Part shown: positions 23,463 to 35,870 of the stretch, piece by piece
Layout of the letters: the number at the start of each line of letters is the position of its first letter
Position numbering within the stretch: the stretch's first letter is position 1
Assembly: GCA_008921705.1 (NCBI GenBank)
Contig: VFFE01007487.1
Coordinates: 1,526,519 to 1,590,518 of the forward strand
Length of the DNA stretch: 64,000 nt
Direction: 5' to 3'
Source of the DNA: Burhinus oedicnemus
Lineage: Eukaryota > Chordata > Aves > Charadriiformes > Burhinidae
Made by a program: the position numbers and the translations under genes
The notes under the pieces: model-generated
The model's database searches: none
What the model saw: the letters and a program-made list of their open reading frames with translations, nothing else
What the model was told of the DNA's origin: nothing

Positions 23463-24224
23463 GAATATAAAGACCACAATGCTTAGGCAATGGTCAGCCT
23501 TGGGGACGCTCTGGAGGGGCTTATTTGGACCGGGATCTGATCTTCTCCAAGACCCGAGCCGTGTAGACAGCCCATGGCCATGTGGGAGCCGCGGCCCATG
23601 TCCTGCTGCCTCTGTCCGTGAGGAAGGCTCATGGTTGGGCAGCAGCCAGGTTCTTTATGACCAGCTGAGAAGGGGCATCCCCTCAAAGCCCAGGAGAAGA
23701 GCACGGACTCACCCTGTAGCCACAGGAACATTTTTCCAAGATGCTAAATGCTCGGGCACGCTTCTTGCTGCTAAACTATCTGCTCAACCCATCTGCATCC
23801 TGATTTGAAGGGGGGATGTCAGCTTCAGCTGCATAGACTGCTCTCCTCCGCTCGCCGTCCCGAACTGCTGCTCAGCTTTATTGCACACTGTTAAACAGCT
23901 GCTGCTCTGCAGTCCAGAGATGACTGAATTTCGGTGGTGGGCGGAGTGATTTTGATATAGCACTTACTAAAACGCGTGGAGATAAAAGCCTCAGCAGAAA
24001 CATAAAAGGCCCTTTGTACTTGCAAGTTGTTACCGTTATTTTTTGATTAAGGACAATAGTAAACAGAGGTCCTCAAAGCTGCCTTCAACAAATAAAAAGA
24101 CTGATTCAACCTTAAAATCAGAGAGAGTGCATTTTTTTGGAGTACCTAATAGATTTAGGTGCCCAAGTCCTTTTGAGTTGTGCAGTCTGACACCCCAGCT
24201 GGCCTGAACTGAAGGCAATAAACC
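23463..24224. other. Unique sequence, no gene seen
   Basis: A 126-codon frame (23428-23808) starts inside the CR1 tail and has no recognisable domain. Nothing else stands out. Confidence 0.5.
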
Positions 24225-24700
24225 CTCCCCGCCAGGTCCGATTCATTCTTGGGTTACTCGCTGGGCATCAAACGGATTTATGCTGGTAGGAAATTTGGCC
24301 CAGAGCCCCGACGAGCAACGCCGCGGCTCTACGGTCCCAGGCGGCAGTTTGTGTCTCCGGGACTTCTTATTCGTGCCGCTTTTTTGTAAGGTTGGGGGGA
24401 AGGCGACTTCACGCTGCCACATCTTTATCCCCTTCGCTTCCCACCCCATCCCGGTCCCCTCTCTACCTAGGGGCAGGCTGATCGGTTAAGGGAGCTTTGT
24501 TAATGCCGTAATCCTCACGTGTGCTCAGCCTCACAAAGCTGCCACTTTCTCGCCCCGGCCATGCTCGCAGATCCGTAATGTCCCGTGTCCAATCGATTGC
24601 CGTGCTCGCTCCGGCTGCCGGCTTTGAGCGGTTTCTCCAGCAAGGGCCAGATTGCTCTGGCAAGCTCATCCATCCTTCGGGGACGGGGGGCAGAAGGCGA
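24225..24700. promoter_or_regulatory. CpG-rich segment, possible CpG island
   Basis: By hand count there are roughly 35 CpG in about 475 bp at a GC content near 57%, giving an observed/expected ratio of about 0.9. That is well above the surrounding DNA, in which CpG is scarce. No recognisable exon, TATA box or known gene start lies within it. Overlapping frames on both strands (for example 24463-24897 minus and 24521-24913 plus) are by-products of the low stop-codon density in GC-rich DNA. It could be an unmethylated promoter of a non-coding transcript, an enhancer, or simply GC-rich sequence. Confidence 0.5.
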
Positions 24701-24755
24701 AGGGGTGGGGGATGGATGCCTGAGATTGGGCATGTGGGACTGGGGGGAAGGGGGA
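24679..24755 (+). other. G-run cluster, possible G-quadruplex
   Basis: Six runs of at least four G occur within 77 bp (GGGG, GGGGGG, GGGG, GGGGG, GGGGGG, GGGGG), with two shorter GGG runs between. Loop lengths of 1-11 bases between the first four runs allow a quadruplex. It sits at the edge of the CpG-rich segment. Confidence 0.55.
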
Positions 24756-27700
24756 GCTGGCAGGCAGCAAGGAAAGAAAAGGCACTGGTGAAGGGCACGC
24801 AGTTGGCGTCTTCTTCACCCCCAAGCCAAATGCTCTTCCCTGTTGATGGTAACGCCAAGCTAGGTCTCAAGGAGCACACGGTGTTCAATTGCACCACTGT
24901 TCATGCCCATTGAATGCTCAGCTGACCCTTTCTTACTCATCTATCCCCCTGAATTAATTCTGACACCTCAAACTCTGGTGCATCCACAGCGGCCGAGTAC
25001 CTGGAAAAATGAAATTAATCCGCCAAAGGTAGTACTCCCCCTCTCTGCCCCCAAGTTTGCAGTTTCAGTTCTCAAGCTAATCCTTCCCATAGCTCAGGAT
25101 AGGCAGGTTTCCAAATTTTCTTGGGCCTAAAAATGTCTTTAGATCCAGGGACATGAGGAGATGGGGAAGTGGAAGTTCTCTGATCCAAGGAACTGGGTCT
25201 GCATTAGGACGTGTCATATTTATTTCTGATCCTGGAAGCACTTAAATGCTAGATATAAAATTGTGATTTTTTTTTATGCATAGTGAAGCTGTTCAGGGTT
25301 CTTTTCAAGGTTTTTATGGCTCCTTCTGTGCTCTGCACATTTAAGCCCAGGGTGACTCAGTCATCTGGTTTCATAGAGGACAAGAATACTAGTCCCAGTA
25401 AATTGCTTTACAAACTTCCTGAAAGGTTTCTAAAGTTTCTTAAATGACTCTGGCTTATAGAGGCAAGATAGAGGTATGGGAGAAAAGAGGGAGAAATGGC
25501 TTTATTTCCAAAGCAGTGCGCTGAGAACCTCACGTATTAGGAAAGTGCACTCTCATCCTCATGCTGTTAAAGCTTTGTGTAGTACCACAACTTGTGTGTG
25601 TGTGTGTGCGCTTTCCCAGCACTGCTATGTTTCGGTATGGGCTTTGGGGTACTGTTTCTTGAGGAAAGGTGATATGCGCCAGGGCATGATTTGGGGTCTT
25701 TCCCTTCCAGTTTACTCTGCCTTTCCCAGTTCTGGTGCTGGGCATCCGTCCCTCATTTACCTGTCTCCCCCCAAGGCTGGTGAATGCAGCCCAGCAGCAA
25801 AAGGCTGACCCGTGAAACACACAGCGGTGCGAACACCATGACCACGCTATTAAACAGAGCATTGCCTGGTATCGCCAAATCTTTAGCTGATATAAATCAT
25901 AAAAAAACCACATTAAAGTCAATGCATTGATGTATACCAGCAAAGGGTCATGGTCTTCCCATTTGGGGAGACGAATCGCAGGAGGAAACATCTCGTTTGC
26001 TGTCTGTGGACAACAGTGCTTTCCAGAATTGCGTGTTTGAGTTGAATCCTCCCTGGTTGGTTGCACTCTGAGCATTGTCTCGACTGGTGTACGGCAGCGT
26101 CAACTTGCCCCCAAAATACCTCTGTTCCTACAGCACTCGTTGCATACCACAGCCCTGATTTAAAGCCAGTCCTCCCCTTAGGGGGTTTTGAAATGGCAAA
26201 CATTTTCCCTCTGTTGTTTGCTCTCCTGCAGAGCCAGGGCAACCCTTCCTAGACTGAGAGAAGCTTGTCAGGAAGGCTTCCCAGGCAGAGTCCGTGGCCA
26301 ATGGACACCTGAGGGATTACTCATTGGCCTCTGGAAATTGCCTTTAAAACCAAACACCGCTTCATTGTCTCCTCCTCCTGGGGCATTTTATAACAGACAG
26401 TGGCTGACGTGGCAGATTTGGGGCTAAGGCTGAGCCTTGGTAGGGATCTGCTCACCTTAAGCAGCCTGGAAACACTGCCTGAACCACCTGCTTTTGTGCA
26501 TTTTTGCCATTTGGGGATATGACTATTTAATCATAAACTAAATGTAGAAATACTCATGCATTTTGGGGAACGGGGGTGTGGATCTAATTGGATTTGGATT
26601 TAATTAGGCGAATAATTCTATGATTCTGTGATAACAAATTCCTAACTTCATATGTATGGTGTGCCCCTTTAACCCCAACAAGATTTTAAGTGTAATCCTC
26701 TGTCTGATAAAAATGCGTTTCCCCACAGATTCTGTATTTAACTGACCCGTGGCATTTTTAAAGTGAGGGGAATTAGGTACTTAGCAAATGGTCACAGGTG
26801 GAAGACGATTTCTTTTAAAGAAAAGATGCTTGTGTCATGAATAGAGAGAAAAGAAGTTGGTTTTTTTCTTCGTAACTTAAAGACAATTTTCTGGTTGATA
26901 GGAGGGAAGCCATACGAAGCGATGGTTGCCTCTATAAAACTTTCATGAAATGACAAAGCAGTGCTGAGAACCAGTGGCCATCTGGGGTCATCTGCTGTGA
27001 AACCCTTCAGGTTCCGAAATCATGAATCACACATCAAAAATCATCAGATTTAAAAAATATTATAAATTTGGACTTTTTTGCTTGGCTTATGGTTTCTCTA
27101 TGTTTGTGCCTGATTTCCAGTCTTTCTTCTTTATCTTGAGTTCTCCCTGTATTCTGAAACCTCCTAGCCAGTGTTTTCTGTGTTTGGTAGAAGGTATAAA
27201 ACGTGTGGCTGTTTCAAGACTGGCCCTCCTCATTTTGAAGTACGTGAGGTCATATTTTCAGGCTTTCCCTCACCCACCAGAGGACTTGGAATTTCCTTTT
27301 AAACAAACAAGCGAACGTTGGGATTCCAGGTTAATCACTTGAATCCAGAAGCTGGAGATTTCTGAATAAACTCTAAGCCACTGTGAAAATCTCCCTGAAA
27401 TCAGGAGAGCGGACAGATGGTAGTGCATGCCATGCAGTGCCTCGGACAAACCCAAACTCGCGTGAAGGCTCCAGGTCAATCCTTGCTCTAGCGATGGTTT
27501 AGTTACCATAGAGACAGCCAGGTCTCACTTCATCCTCCAGCACTTCCGCTCTTCACCGGCGACCCCTCCGGATTAAAGTTTGAGGGTGTTGGATCATTCT
27601 CTTTATTTTTATCAGTGGTGTAACACACCGTCTAATCCTAGTTGTACCTCTCAGGAAGGAAAAAACAGACAAAAAAGCCAACCTGCTTCCCCCACGTTTG

Positions 27701-28373
27701 TTGTGTAGGCCAATTATCCGAAGTGGTGACAAGTAGAAAAATGAATTAACCATAGCTTTGTAATGTCAGCGTTATTTATCTTGTATAAGCTTTGCCCAGC
27801 TCAGCTGTGGATCAGCAAAGGAGTGCTTTTATTCTTCCCTCTTCTCTTTGATGCTGGGTTTTTTTTTCCTTTCTTTCCTTCCTTTTCTCGATACAGGTCC
27901 TTCGCTCCGCCACACCATCATTACAAAATCTTTTTCTTCTGCTCTAAACCAGGAGGGTTTTCCAGACCAGATGAGGGGCTGGGGAGGAGCTGCCCTGCAG
28001 GAGGTGAGGGAAGGGGTCTCCCAGCTCTCATCTTCCCCGTCCTGACTTACCCTCTACCCCCGTGATAATGAAACCGCTCCGTTGGGTTTATTTTCTCTGA
28101 TCTCTAACTCGCACAAAAAGTAGGTGCTGAGACTGGAAGCGGCCTCTGTTACTTTGTTTTTTCCCCCCCCTGCTTTTTCCCATGCATGGTTTGCTGAGTC
28201 TATGCCCTCTTTCACCTGCCGCCGTAGGGATTTTCAAAAGAAAAAAATGGCACTCACTGGCAGGAGGCAGGAAAGCAGGAGAACGTTAAACCAGGATCCA
28301 GCCTGAAAGCAACGCGCTGGCGAGAAGCCCACAAACACTTCAGGTTTGAAGCTCTAAGACACAGAGCAAAGAG

Positions 28374-28375
<2 letters not shown>
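24756..28375. other. Unique sequence, no gene seen
   Basis: Contains a (GT)8 tract at 25593-25609 and a T/C-rich patch around 27859-27893. A 181-codon frame (25530-26075 minus) overlaps another on the same strand and shows no domain I can name. No mobile element recognised. Confidence 0.5.
25593..25609. repeat. (GT)n microsatellite, about 8 units
   Basis: Uninterrupted GT dinucleotides. Confidence 0.85.
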
Positions 28376-28423
<48 letters not shown>

Positions 28424-28433
28424 AAAAAAAAAA
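28376..28433. repeat. Poly(A) tract, 46 A then GG then 10 A
   Basis: A pure run of 46 A (28376-28421), GG, and 10 more A. This is the longest homopolymer in the window. No AATAAA lies just upstream and no retroposon body or flanking duplication is recognisable, so its origin as a retroposed tail is unproven. Length may be uncertain in the assembly. Confidence 0.95.
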
Positions 28434-31400
28434 GGTATCCTTGTAAAGCAATAGTGAAGCTGCACCTGCTCAAAAACTACCGTAGCCAGTACACTGTGGC
28501 GCTTCAAAGCTGCCGGGGAATCAGATACTGGAATAAGATACCTCTCACCGGGCGTAAAACTAGCTAAATCTTGCACTGAGGCGGCTGGAGCGCTGACTGA
28601 TGTGGGGAGCAAACCTGAAGGATAATGCGTGTATTATCCCAGTGACAGATGATGGGAGGAGAAACGAGTTATCTTGCAGTGTGTCTGTCCCTGTATGAGT
28701 TTTGCTGGCTTCCCCAGCTGGATTTTGAGACCCTCTTCGCTGTGTGAATGTCGCCTTTCGATGCCTGCAGCCTACAGAGACACGAGGTCCTACATTAATA
28801 AATAAACCAGGCTCTTAGTTCCAGAGGTGATAGTTGGGTTGGATGGTTCAGCTGGGCTAGTTTTCTCTGTTGTAAATACAGTTATGTTATTTTAGGTCTC
28901 TGGAGATATCTCGGTGGTGTGGGCTAGCCCAGCTCACCCGGCACGTCAGGAGTTCTCCTGGAGAAGTGGGAAGCTGTACCGGTTGCATACGGACTGTCAG
29001 CCGCCTGTAAATCTGTTTCAGGCTCTTTTGTTGTTCCAAGCAATTGCTGAATAACTTCTCTGAATTACTTCCAGTCGATATCTCTTGTATGAAAAGCTCG
29101 CAGGAAGCTTATTACGTTCAAAATTCAGAAGATACAGATTCTCACATGCTAAACATCCATTAGCAACTGGATAAAGGCAATTCTCAGGATCAAATTGCTA
29201 TTGGGGTAGCTTTTTGCAGATACATAGGTGAAGTTTGCTTTGTGCGAATCATCTCTGACGCATCCTTAAAATAAGCGAAAATAAATTCTTGTTAATAAGA
29301 TCTGGTAGTTGACACCAGACGTGAGATGGGCATGACCCCGGATAAAGCCAAAACACTACCAATGTTGTTAAATAATTTTGAAGAAGGAAATTCATCGTTT
29401 GTAGGCGATTATTAGCTCCGCACTTCTAGGGTTAATTTTGGAGAGATCAGATATTTGAACGGTGAGAAGGATAGCTCTATCCTCCCTGTCTTGACACGCG
29501 CTCAGTGCGCTCCTTGCCATGAGATTGCTGAGCGGGCATTTCAGCGGATTTTTGTTTTAAATGTGACGCTATTGTTAACATGCTAGGCAAAACGTCGTAG
29601 CAGCACTTTCAAAGGTGGCAAGCATAGAGCTGCCGCTATATAACTGGTGATACTGGGATACCGGGGAAGGCTGCACAGGTGACCTCTCTAAGTCTACTTA
29701 CAACACGACCTGTTTGAAAGCAGCGTTGAGCAGCTGCCCACCAACAGTTTCTCACTTTAGAAGGAACAAGAGACTCCACAGCTGGATCCCATGAAGGGGA
29801 AATTATTCACCTTTGCCCAGCTGCTAGAAATGCTTTAAAAATAACCAGTTAAGTCAATACTCCAATTACTCTGTGGTTACAACGTCCAGAAGGTAATTCA
29901 GATCTGAATTGCTCTGTGAAGGTGCCTGTCTTCTTTCTGTTGACTAGATGGGAAGCCTAAGGTGACTTAATTCCCAACTCAACACCTCAGTAACTGTCTA
30001 AAGCTCAGTGGGGTGAAAGCAAACCGGTAACAACTCTGTTTTTTCCCCCAAGATAAAAATGTGATTTTGTTTTTCTATGTGAGAATAATTTCTTGTTAAA
30101 GGGATGGTCAAATCTCAGAAAGACAGAAAAGTGGAGTGTAGAAAAGTAAAAATTCATAATTTATACAGTCTTTCAGGATCTCCTATCAGAACCAGCTTGT
30201 TTTTAAACCAAAGGTCTGTGTTGATTTTAATAGTAACTATGATGGATTCAAACCAGAGCCTAAAAATCTCCTGCTTCGGTTTTGAGGAGCTTTCAATGAT
30301 GACTATTTTTCTAGTTATTGCAGAGATGATATCCTGCATCAAAATCCATCATCCAAACTGCCACCAATCTGTTGGTGTCTGTGATTTGAACTTCCAAGAT
30401 ACAGTCCCTACTATTATTATTTTCTTTTGAGTAGCCAGCCCTTGAGATGGCTTCAGGCATATTCACATTTGAAGGTGTGATTGTTGCCCTGAAAAGCTGA
30501 ATTTAGCTACAGTGAAGAGGGACAGCAGCAGAGACCTCTGCCTGGAGTGGTGGCTAGCATACGTGTGCAGGGACTCCACAGGGTCTGTGCCCTGGAGGTC
30601 CACCCAGGCTGGGTGACCCATTGCTTTGACCTGCTCCAGTTCGATGGAGGTTGCATCTTTGCCGTCTTTTGCAGATGCCTTTGGGCTCACTCTGTTCCCG
30701 CTCTAGGCCAACTGGACATCAACCTGCTACAAAGCCACATAGTGGTGGTGGCTTCACTCTCATCACGGGGCCATCCAGGCCATCATGAGCCCAAAGCATG
30801 GACAGTGGTGGCAGAGACCAAGTGCTCAGCGGGGGCTGGGAGGGGATTTCATCCTCCCCTTTGAGAAGGCTGGTGTGATATCCTAAATCAATTGGCTGGC
30901 TTCTGTGTGTGTTTATACACTCGCGTGTTAATTCATCTGGGGAGACAAGCTTAACTGAACTTACATTAACCCCTTGACCAGCCATCATAGATAACATCTG
31001 GGTAGGGTGCACCTGCGCTACTGCTGGCCATAACCTCCTGTGTTATTGATTTGGCTGCACTGGCAGAGAGGTGGCAGCGGGGAGACGCAGCAAAAGAACC
31101 AGCAGGGAAAGAAATGAGTGGTGATTCGGGCCAGTAACATTTGGTATTGTCCAGGCTCTTTGCCAGTGGGGATTTACCCAGGGCTGGTCTGACTTCTGCT
31201 TTCAGCAGCTCAAGCGATTCAGCCGGCAAAGCATCCAAACTCTCAGCATCACCCGATGGACACGTTTTTACCTGTCTCACTTCCTACATCTTCCCAGTCT
31301 CCTGTCCTTTCATCCTCCTTGGTGCTGGCAGAAGCGGGCGTGCAGACTGCCATGCGGGCAACAATTTCATATCCAGGGGAATAAAAGGGATCTCTGAATC

Positions 31401-34400
31401 CCTGGCGCTTGTAGCCTCGGCTCCCCACTGTTTTGAGCCGGAAGGTACCATACCTTGCAGGCAAAGGATCAAAAAACATTGTCGCCCTTGTCAGCGAGCT
31501 GTCACCAGGGTCCTGGGTGCAGCTGGGCATATGGGCAGGACGCTATTTATTTACTCGTTGCCGAGGGTTCATTATCTCCAGACGCCATTCAGATGGTAGT
31601 TTCCAGTTCCCGGGGGGGAAACCAGTTTAGCACAGCAGATGACACGATGCCCTGGGCAGGAGGTGGATGGCAGCATCCCTGACTGCGCATCGCAGGGAGA
31701 GCAAAAGGGCCAGGGGCCGGGAGTGCACGTGGATGGAGGAGACGAAAGCATCGGCGGCGGCAGGGCTGGGAAAGGGAATCGCCCCGGTTTTCACAGCAGC
31801 TGGGCCAGTGAGGGCTGGAGTTCCTTGCCCAAAGTAAATGCCTGTATTAATCATTGTTGGGACGATTTATTGTCCAGCTGGGTTCTTTCAAGAGAAGGAG
31901 GCTGTTCCATCCCTGCTTTTCAATTACCACCACCGAGAGAGAGCAGGGCTGCCCGAGCCCCGGAGGGAGGGCCGTGCTCCCGTGCGCATCGAATACCAAC
32001 TCCTCTGTTTTTATCAGCTTCATGTCTGTGCCTCTGTCGATCCCTAAAAATGCCCTCTCCTGGAGTCTTGCCAGTTTGCCTCCTCAGGCTGGAGAAGGAC
32101 CAAGCAGTTGGGACCTGCTCAAGTTCAGGAGAAAGGAATCCCACATCCGTTATTTAGATCTTCCCCTCCCTGGGCATGTGGAATTGTGTTTCACACATGT
32201 TATTTACTTGATGCACGTTTAAATACACCCGTTCTTCTCGACCCAGACGTATCTTTGCTGGTGTTTTTGTGGTTGCAGTAGACTCGACACGAAGACGAAG
32301 CGTTGTTTGCGCACTTACTTTCCCTGTGTTCACTGCTCATTTGGGCACCCTGGGAACACCTGTGAGAATTTCAGATGCTGAATAAACTTTCAGTTGCTGT
32401 CGTGTCTCACCCCAGAATTAGGTGCATTTCTTCAACGGATTAAGTGATTTTCTTAATTTCTAATTTATAGTAATCTTGATATTCTCAGATACGTGCTTGG
32501 CTCTCCCCTCACTTAACACTGCTGTAAATCGGGCCTGAACTTGGTAGCAACAGGAATTGTCCCTGTATCCACTGAACTTTCCTGCCTACCTGTCTCCATA
32601 CGGTGCTCCAACAAGAGGAAACCGGTCTGATTTTTCTGTTTAAAATGATAATGTACTCATCTGAAGTACAAACCTGGCATACTGGTGCATACTGGTTGAT
32701 TCTAGCATTGTGTGTATGTTGGCTGTAAATCCACTGGAGGCACTTGGGATGAAAGTTACTTTAAAAAAAAAACCCCAACTGTGCTATATTAAGTTTTGTG
32801 TGTAAACAGGTGCAACACGATTGGCTTTCTAGAAATAAACTCAGAGAGACAGCAATTTTGAGTGTGTTGTATATTAGGGCAGCATGGTGCAAAGGAAATG
32901 TAAGACTAGAGCCTCAAGGAGTTAAATGAATACTTTGGAGCTTAAGAACCTCCTGATGCTTCATGGGAAAATGGGAAAATATTCTATTTAGAGACCGTAC
33001 TGCTCACACATCAGATGTTTTCTCCAGTTCTCTCTCTCTGTAATTTTTTTTTTTTTTTAAATTATCATCGGGGGCAATTTGCATGAAAAGGATCTTTGTA
33101 TCTGAAGTGCCCATCTGCTGTGCAGCTTACCTCCCCCCTGACGACATAGCCATCTGCTTTTGACATCACAACCGGCTTCGCCGCAACGCCACACGGGGCT
33201 GCGGGCGAAGGAGCCGGTGACACTTTATTAACACCTTGCCTTGATGTCGTCCTGCTATTTGAAAGGATTCCCAGGCGCCTTCCCACTGCGAGCGATTAAC
33301 TTGCACGCTCTAGACGGGGATGAGCTGGCTCGAGACGGCAGCGTGGCCACGTCTGGGGTGGTGCGTGGGAGGTGGTGGTGACACTACGTGGCACGAAGCA
33401 GACTACCGGAGCCATAAGCGGTTTTGAACAGGGACTGTGATTTTTGATTTGCCTTTGTATGACACCTCATGTGAAGGAGGAGCCCCGTTGTCTCTGCCGC
33501 CTGGGAATCGAATAATAATAATTACGAGGCTGATGATAACACTTACGAAGCAGTGCTTGATTAGCTTCCCTTGCATCTGCTCAAGATGCTTCTAATTACG
33601 TAGCAGTGTCCTGGTGTCTTTCATTCTCCAAACTAAACATGATTTGCCCTTCAGAGCTCATCCCACCCCTAGCAGACAGCAATGCCCAAAACAAGACTCA
33701 GGAAGGAGAACGTCCACTAGAGACCTTGCTCTTTGCATCTGATTCGTTTACCTGGTCAGGGCTTAGATACTACGTGGGTAAGCACAACAGATCCAAAAAA
33801 AGTCTTTCCAACAGCCCAGATGGTGATGGCTCGGTGCAAACAGTGCCACCTTCCGAAACGCCAGCTCTCCTCTCGCCGTGTGTCAGCCGGTGGGTAACAG
33901 CACGGGCTGTCACAATTGCTGCACACGTGAATCTGCTGTCATGAATTAAGAGAGATGCCTTCAGGTTAGGTGCCTATGATGCATCTGGGTTTCTGGGCAT
34001 ATATTTTCATTTTTCTACCTGGAAACATTGTCCGGGTGGTATTTGAGGTTTGGGGGTTTTTTTCTCCGCATAAATCTGCCCTGGGTTTCTCTCCTTCGGG
34101 AGTGAGCAGAACCAGTGCAGGGCATCTTTGGTCTGGCTACCATCCACCCAGAAGCCCTGGGCACCTCCCAGGCACGCGTACAGATCAGTCATGCAACAAT
34201 GCACCGTAAATCCAACCCGGCCGCGCAACGCCCTGCGGAGCGGGTCGGGACATCCCACTTCATTTCACGGAGCGGTGGAAGTGCTGCTGTGAGCTCTTTT
34301 GCCTCGTTATTTTAGTCACCAAAAAATGCAGGGTGATCCTGACTGAAAAACTTGTATCGAATCCGGGGCAATTTTCTTTCAATGAAAGCAATCTGCAAGC

Positions 34401-35399
34401 AAGAAATGGGTAGGAATTTGGTTTTAGGGCTTTGAAATGAAACTTGTGAATTTTTCGTCTTGAAACCAAGCTTATCTTCAAAAGTCACTGAAATAAAGCA
34501 ATCAACAGTAATTTTATTGAATAATATTGGCATGGTAGTGACATTGGTTTTGATGATAATAACAAAAGATCAATGCAAAGGGGAAAAAAAAAAAAAAAGA
34601 TGTTTTGTTTCAGGTCAAGCAGATTGTTTTGTTTTACCTGACCCATTTCTCTTCACAAGTCTTTCATTTCAGTAAGAAAAGTACAGGAAACAAGCAGTGT
34701 GGATTAACCCTGACCAAAATTAAGAGCAACAAGAGACATTTTGCTTGGCTTGCAACCAGGACATTTGAGCCTGGGAATGACCGTGGAATTCACGTACACA
34801 CGTGTGCACAGACACACTCCTCATCACACTCGATCAAGGGAGGGAAGTTAAATACTGGAATTAAGTGCTTCGGAGCAGGTTTCCAGCCTTTCCAGCTTCT
34901 CTTGCTTTGCATGGGAAATACCGATGCACGACCCTAAATTCCTCTTGAATCGAGACCTATTCTTTCCCCCCGCCCCCGCCCCGCCAAGAGCAGGAGGAAT
35001 TGAAAGAAGCAGCAGGGCAAATTGTTGCCCAAAGTTTTCCTTGCCAGTCAGCAGGTTCATTAATCTCATTGCAGAGCTGCTGCTGCACCAGGTGCACAGA
35101 TTATTATAACATTGCCTACCATCCCCGCCAGGAGAGATGGCAGAGGGAGGCTCGTGTTGGATGATAACGCTCCTATAATCCACTTACTGGAGGTAGTTTT
35201 TCGGTTTAGTTTGAATACAGTTTCTCCCTCTGATTGTGTCGCCGTCAGTGCAGGCATCACTCTGAGCGACTGGAAACTCTTAATCCTTTGCAAGCATCTG
35301 TCAAATTGTTTTCCCATCTGGGACCCCTCTTCTCGCGAGCCGGGAAGCCTGCATTGAATTCAGCAGGAGATGAAAGCAAGCAGCACCTTGCGGGATCGA
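28434..35399. other. Long unique region, no gene seen
   Basis: About 7 kb with no element recognised. Simple tracts: T at 33044-33058 and A at 34584-34598. AT-rich repeat-free blocks lie at 29030-29420 and 35040-35320. The longest frames are 172 codons (31639-32157 plus) and 152 codons (31141-31599 plus); they overlap other frames on both strands and lack domains. Confidence 0.5.
34584..34598. repeat. Poly(A) tract of 15
   Basis: A run preceded by GGGG. No element body recognised. Confidence 0.85.
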
Positions 35400-35870
35400 A
35401 CATGTATTTATGAACGGGATAGGAGGTACGCGGATGCTTTGAAGGGTGCGGTTCTCGGTCCCCTTCTCGGTCCAAGGGGGAGCGGGAAGCACACCTTTTT
35501 CTGCCAAAATCTGGCTTGGAGCGCGTCATGGTGATGGAACAAATCCATGAGCCATCAAATGCTGAAGCTTCTCCCCTCCTCGCCCTCTTCGGGCAAGCAG
35601 GACCCCAGCAGCGACACGGCACACTGGAGCGGCGGGCATGCCGATACTGGTGGGAGCTGGTGGGATGCCGGGGGCTGCGCACAAGGCTGGCGGAGGGGAG
35701 CTGGTGCCATGTGGGAGCCGGTCGGACTGGGAGCAGCTGTTGGAAAATCAGAGGGGGTGGGTTTGTTTGCAAAGGGGGATCGTGGAGCTGGGAGGCCGGG
35801 GAGACCACGTGGGGAAGCAGACAGCCTCCCATCTCCCCCCCGGATGACGTTGCGGGGGGCTTTTCTTCTT
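35400..35870. promoter_or_regulatory. CpG-rich segment, possible CpG island
   Basis: Hand count gives about 29 CpG in 470 bp at roughly 59% GC, an observed/expected ratio near 0.7. Open frames of 118-191 codons cross it on both strands, as expected in GC-rich DNA. No domain or conserved start is recognisable. Confidence 0.4.

Noticed and set aside
26615..26632. ATTCTATGATTCTGTG, which looks like a CR1 octamer end
   Set aside because: No CR1 body precedes it, so two octamer-like words alone are not enough to call an element.
35257..35832. 191-codon open frame, minus strand
   Set aside because: Lies in a CpG-rich segment where stop codons are rare and frames on both strands are long.
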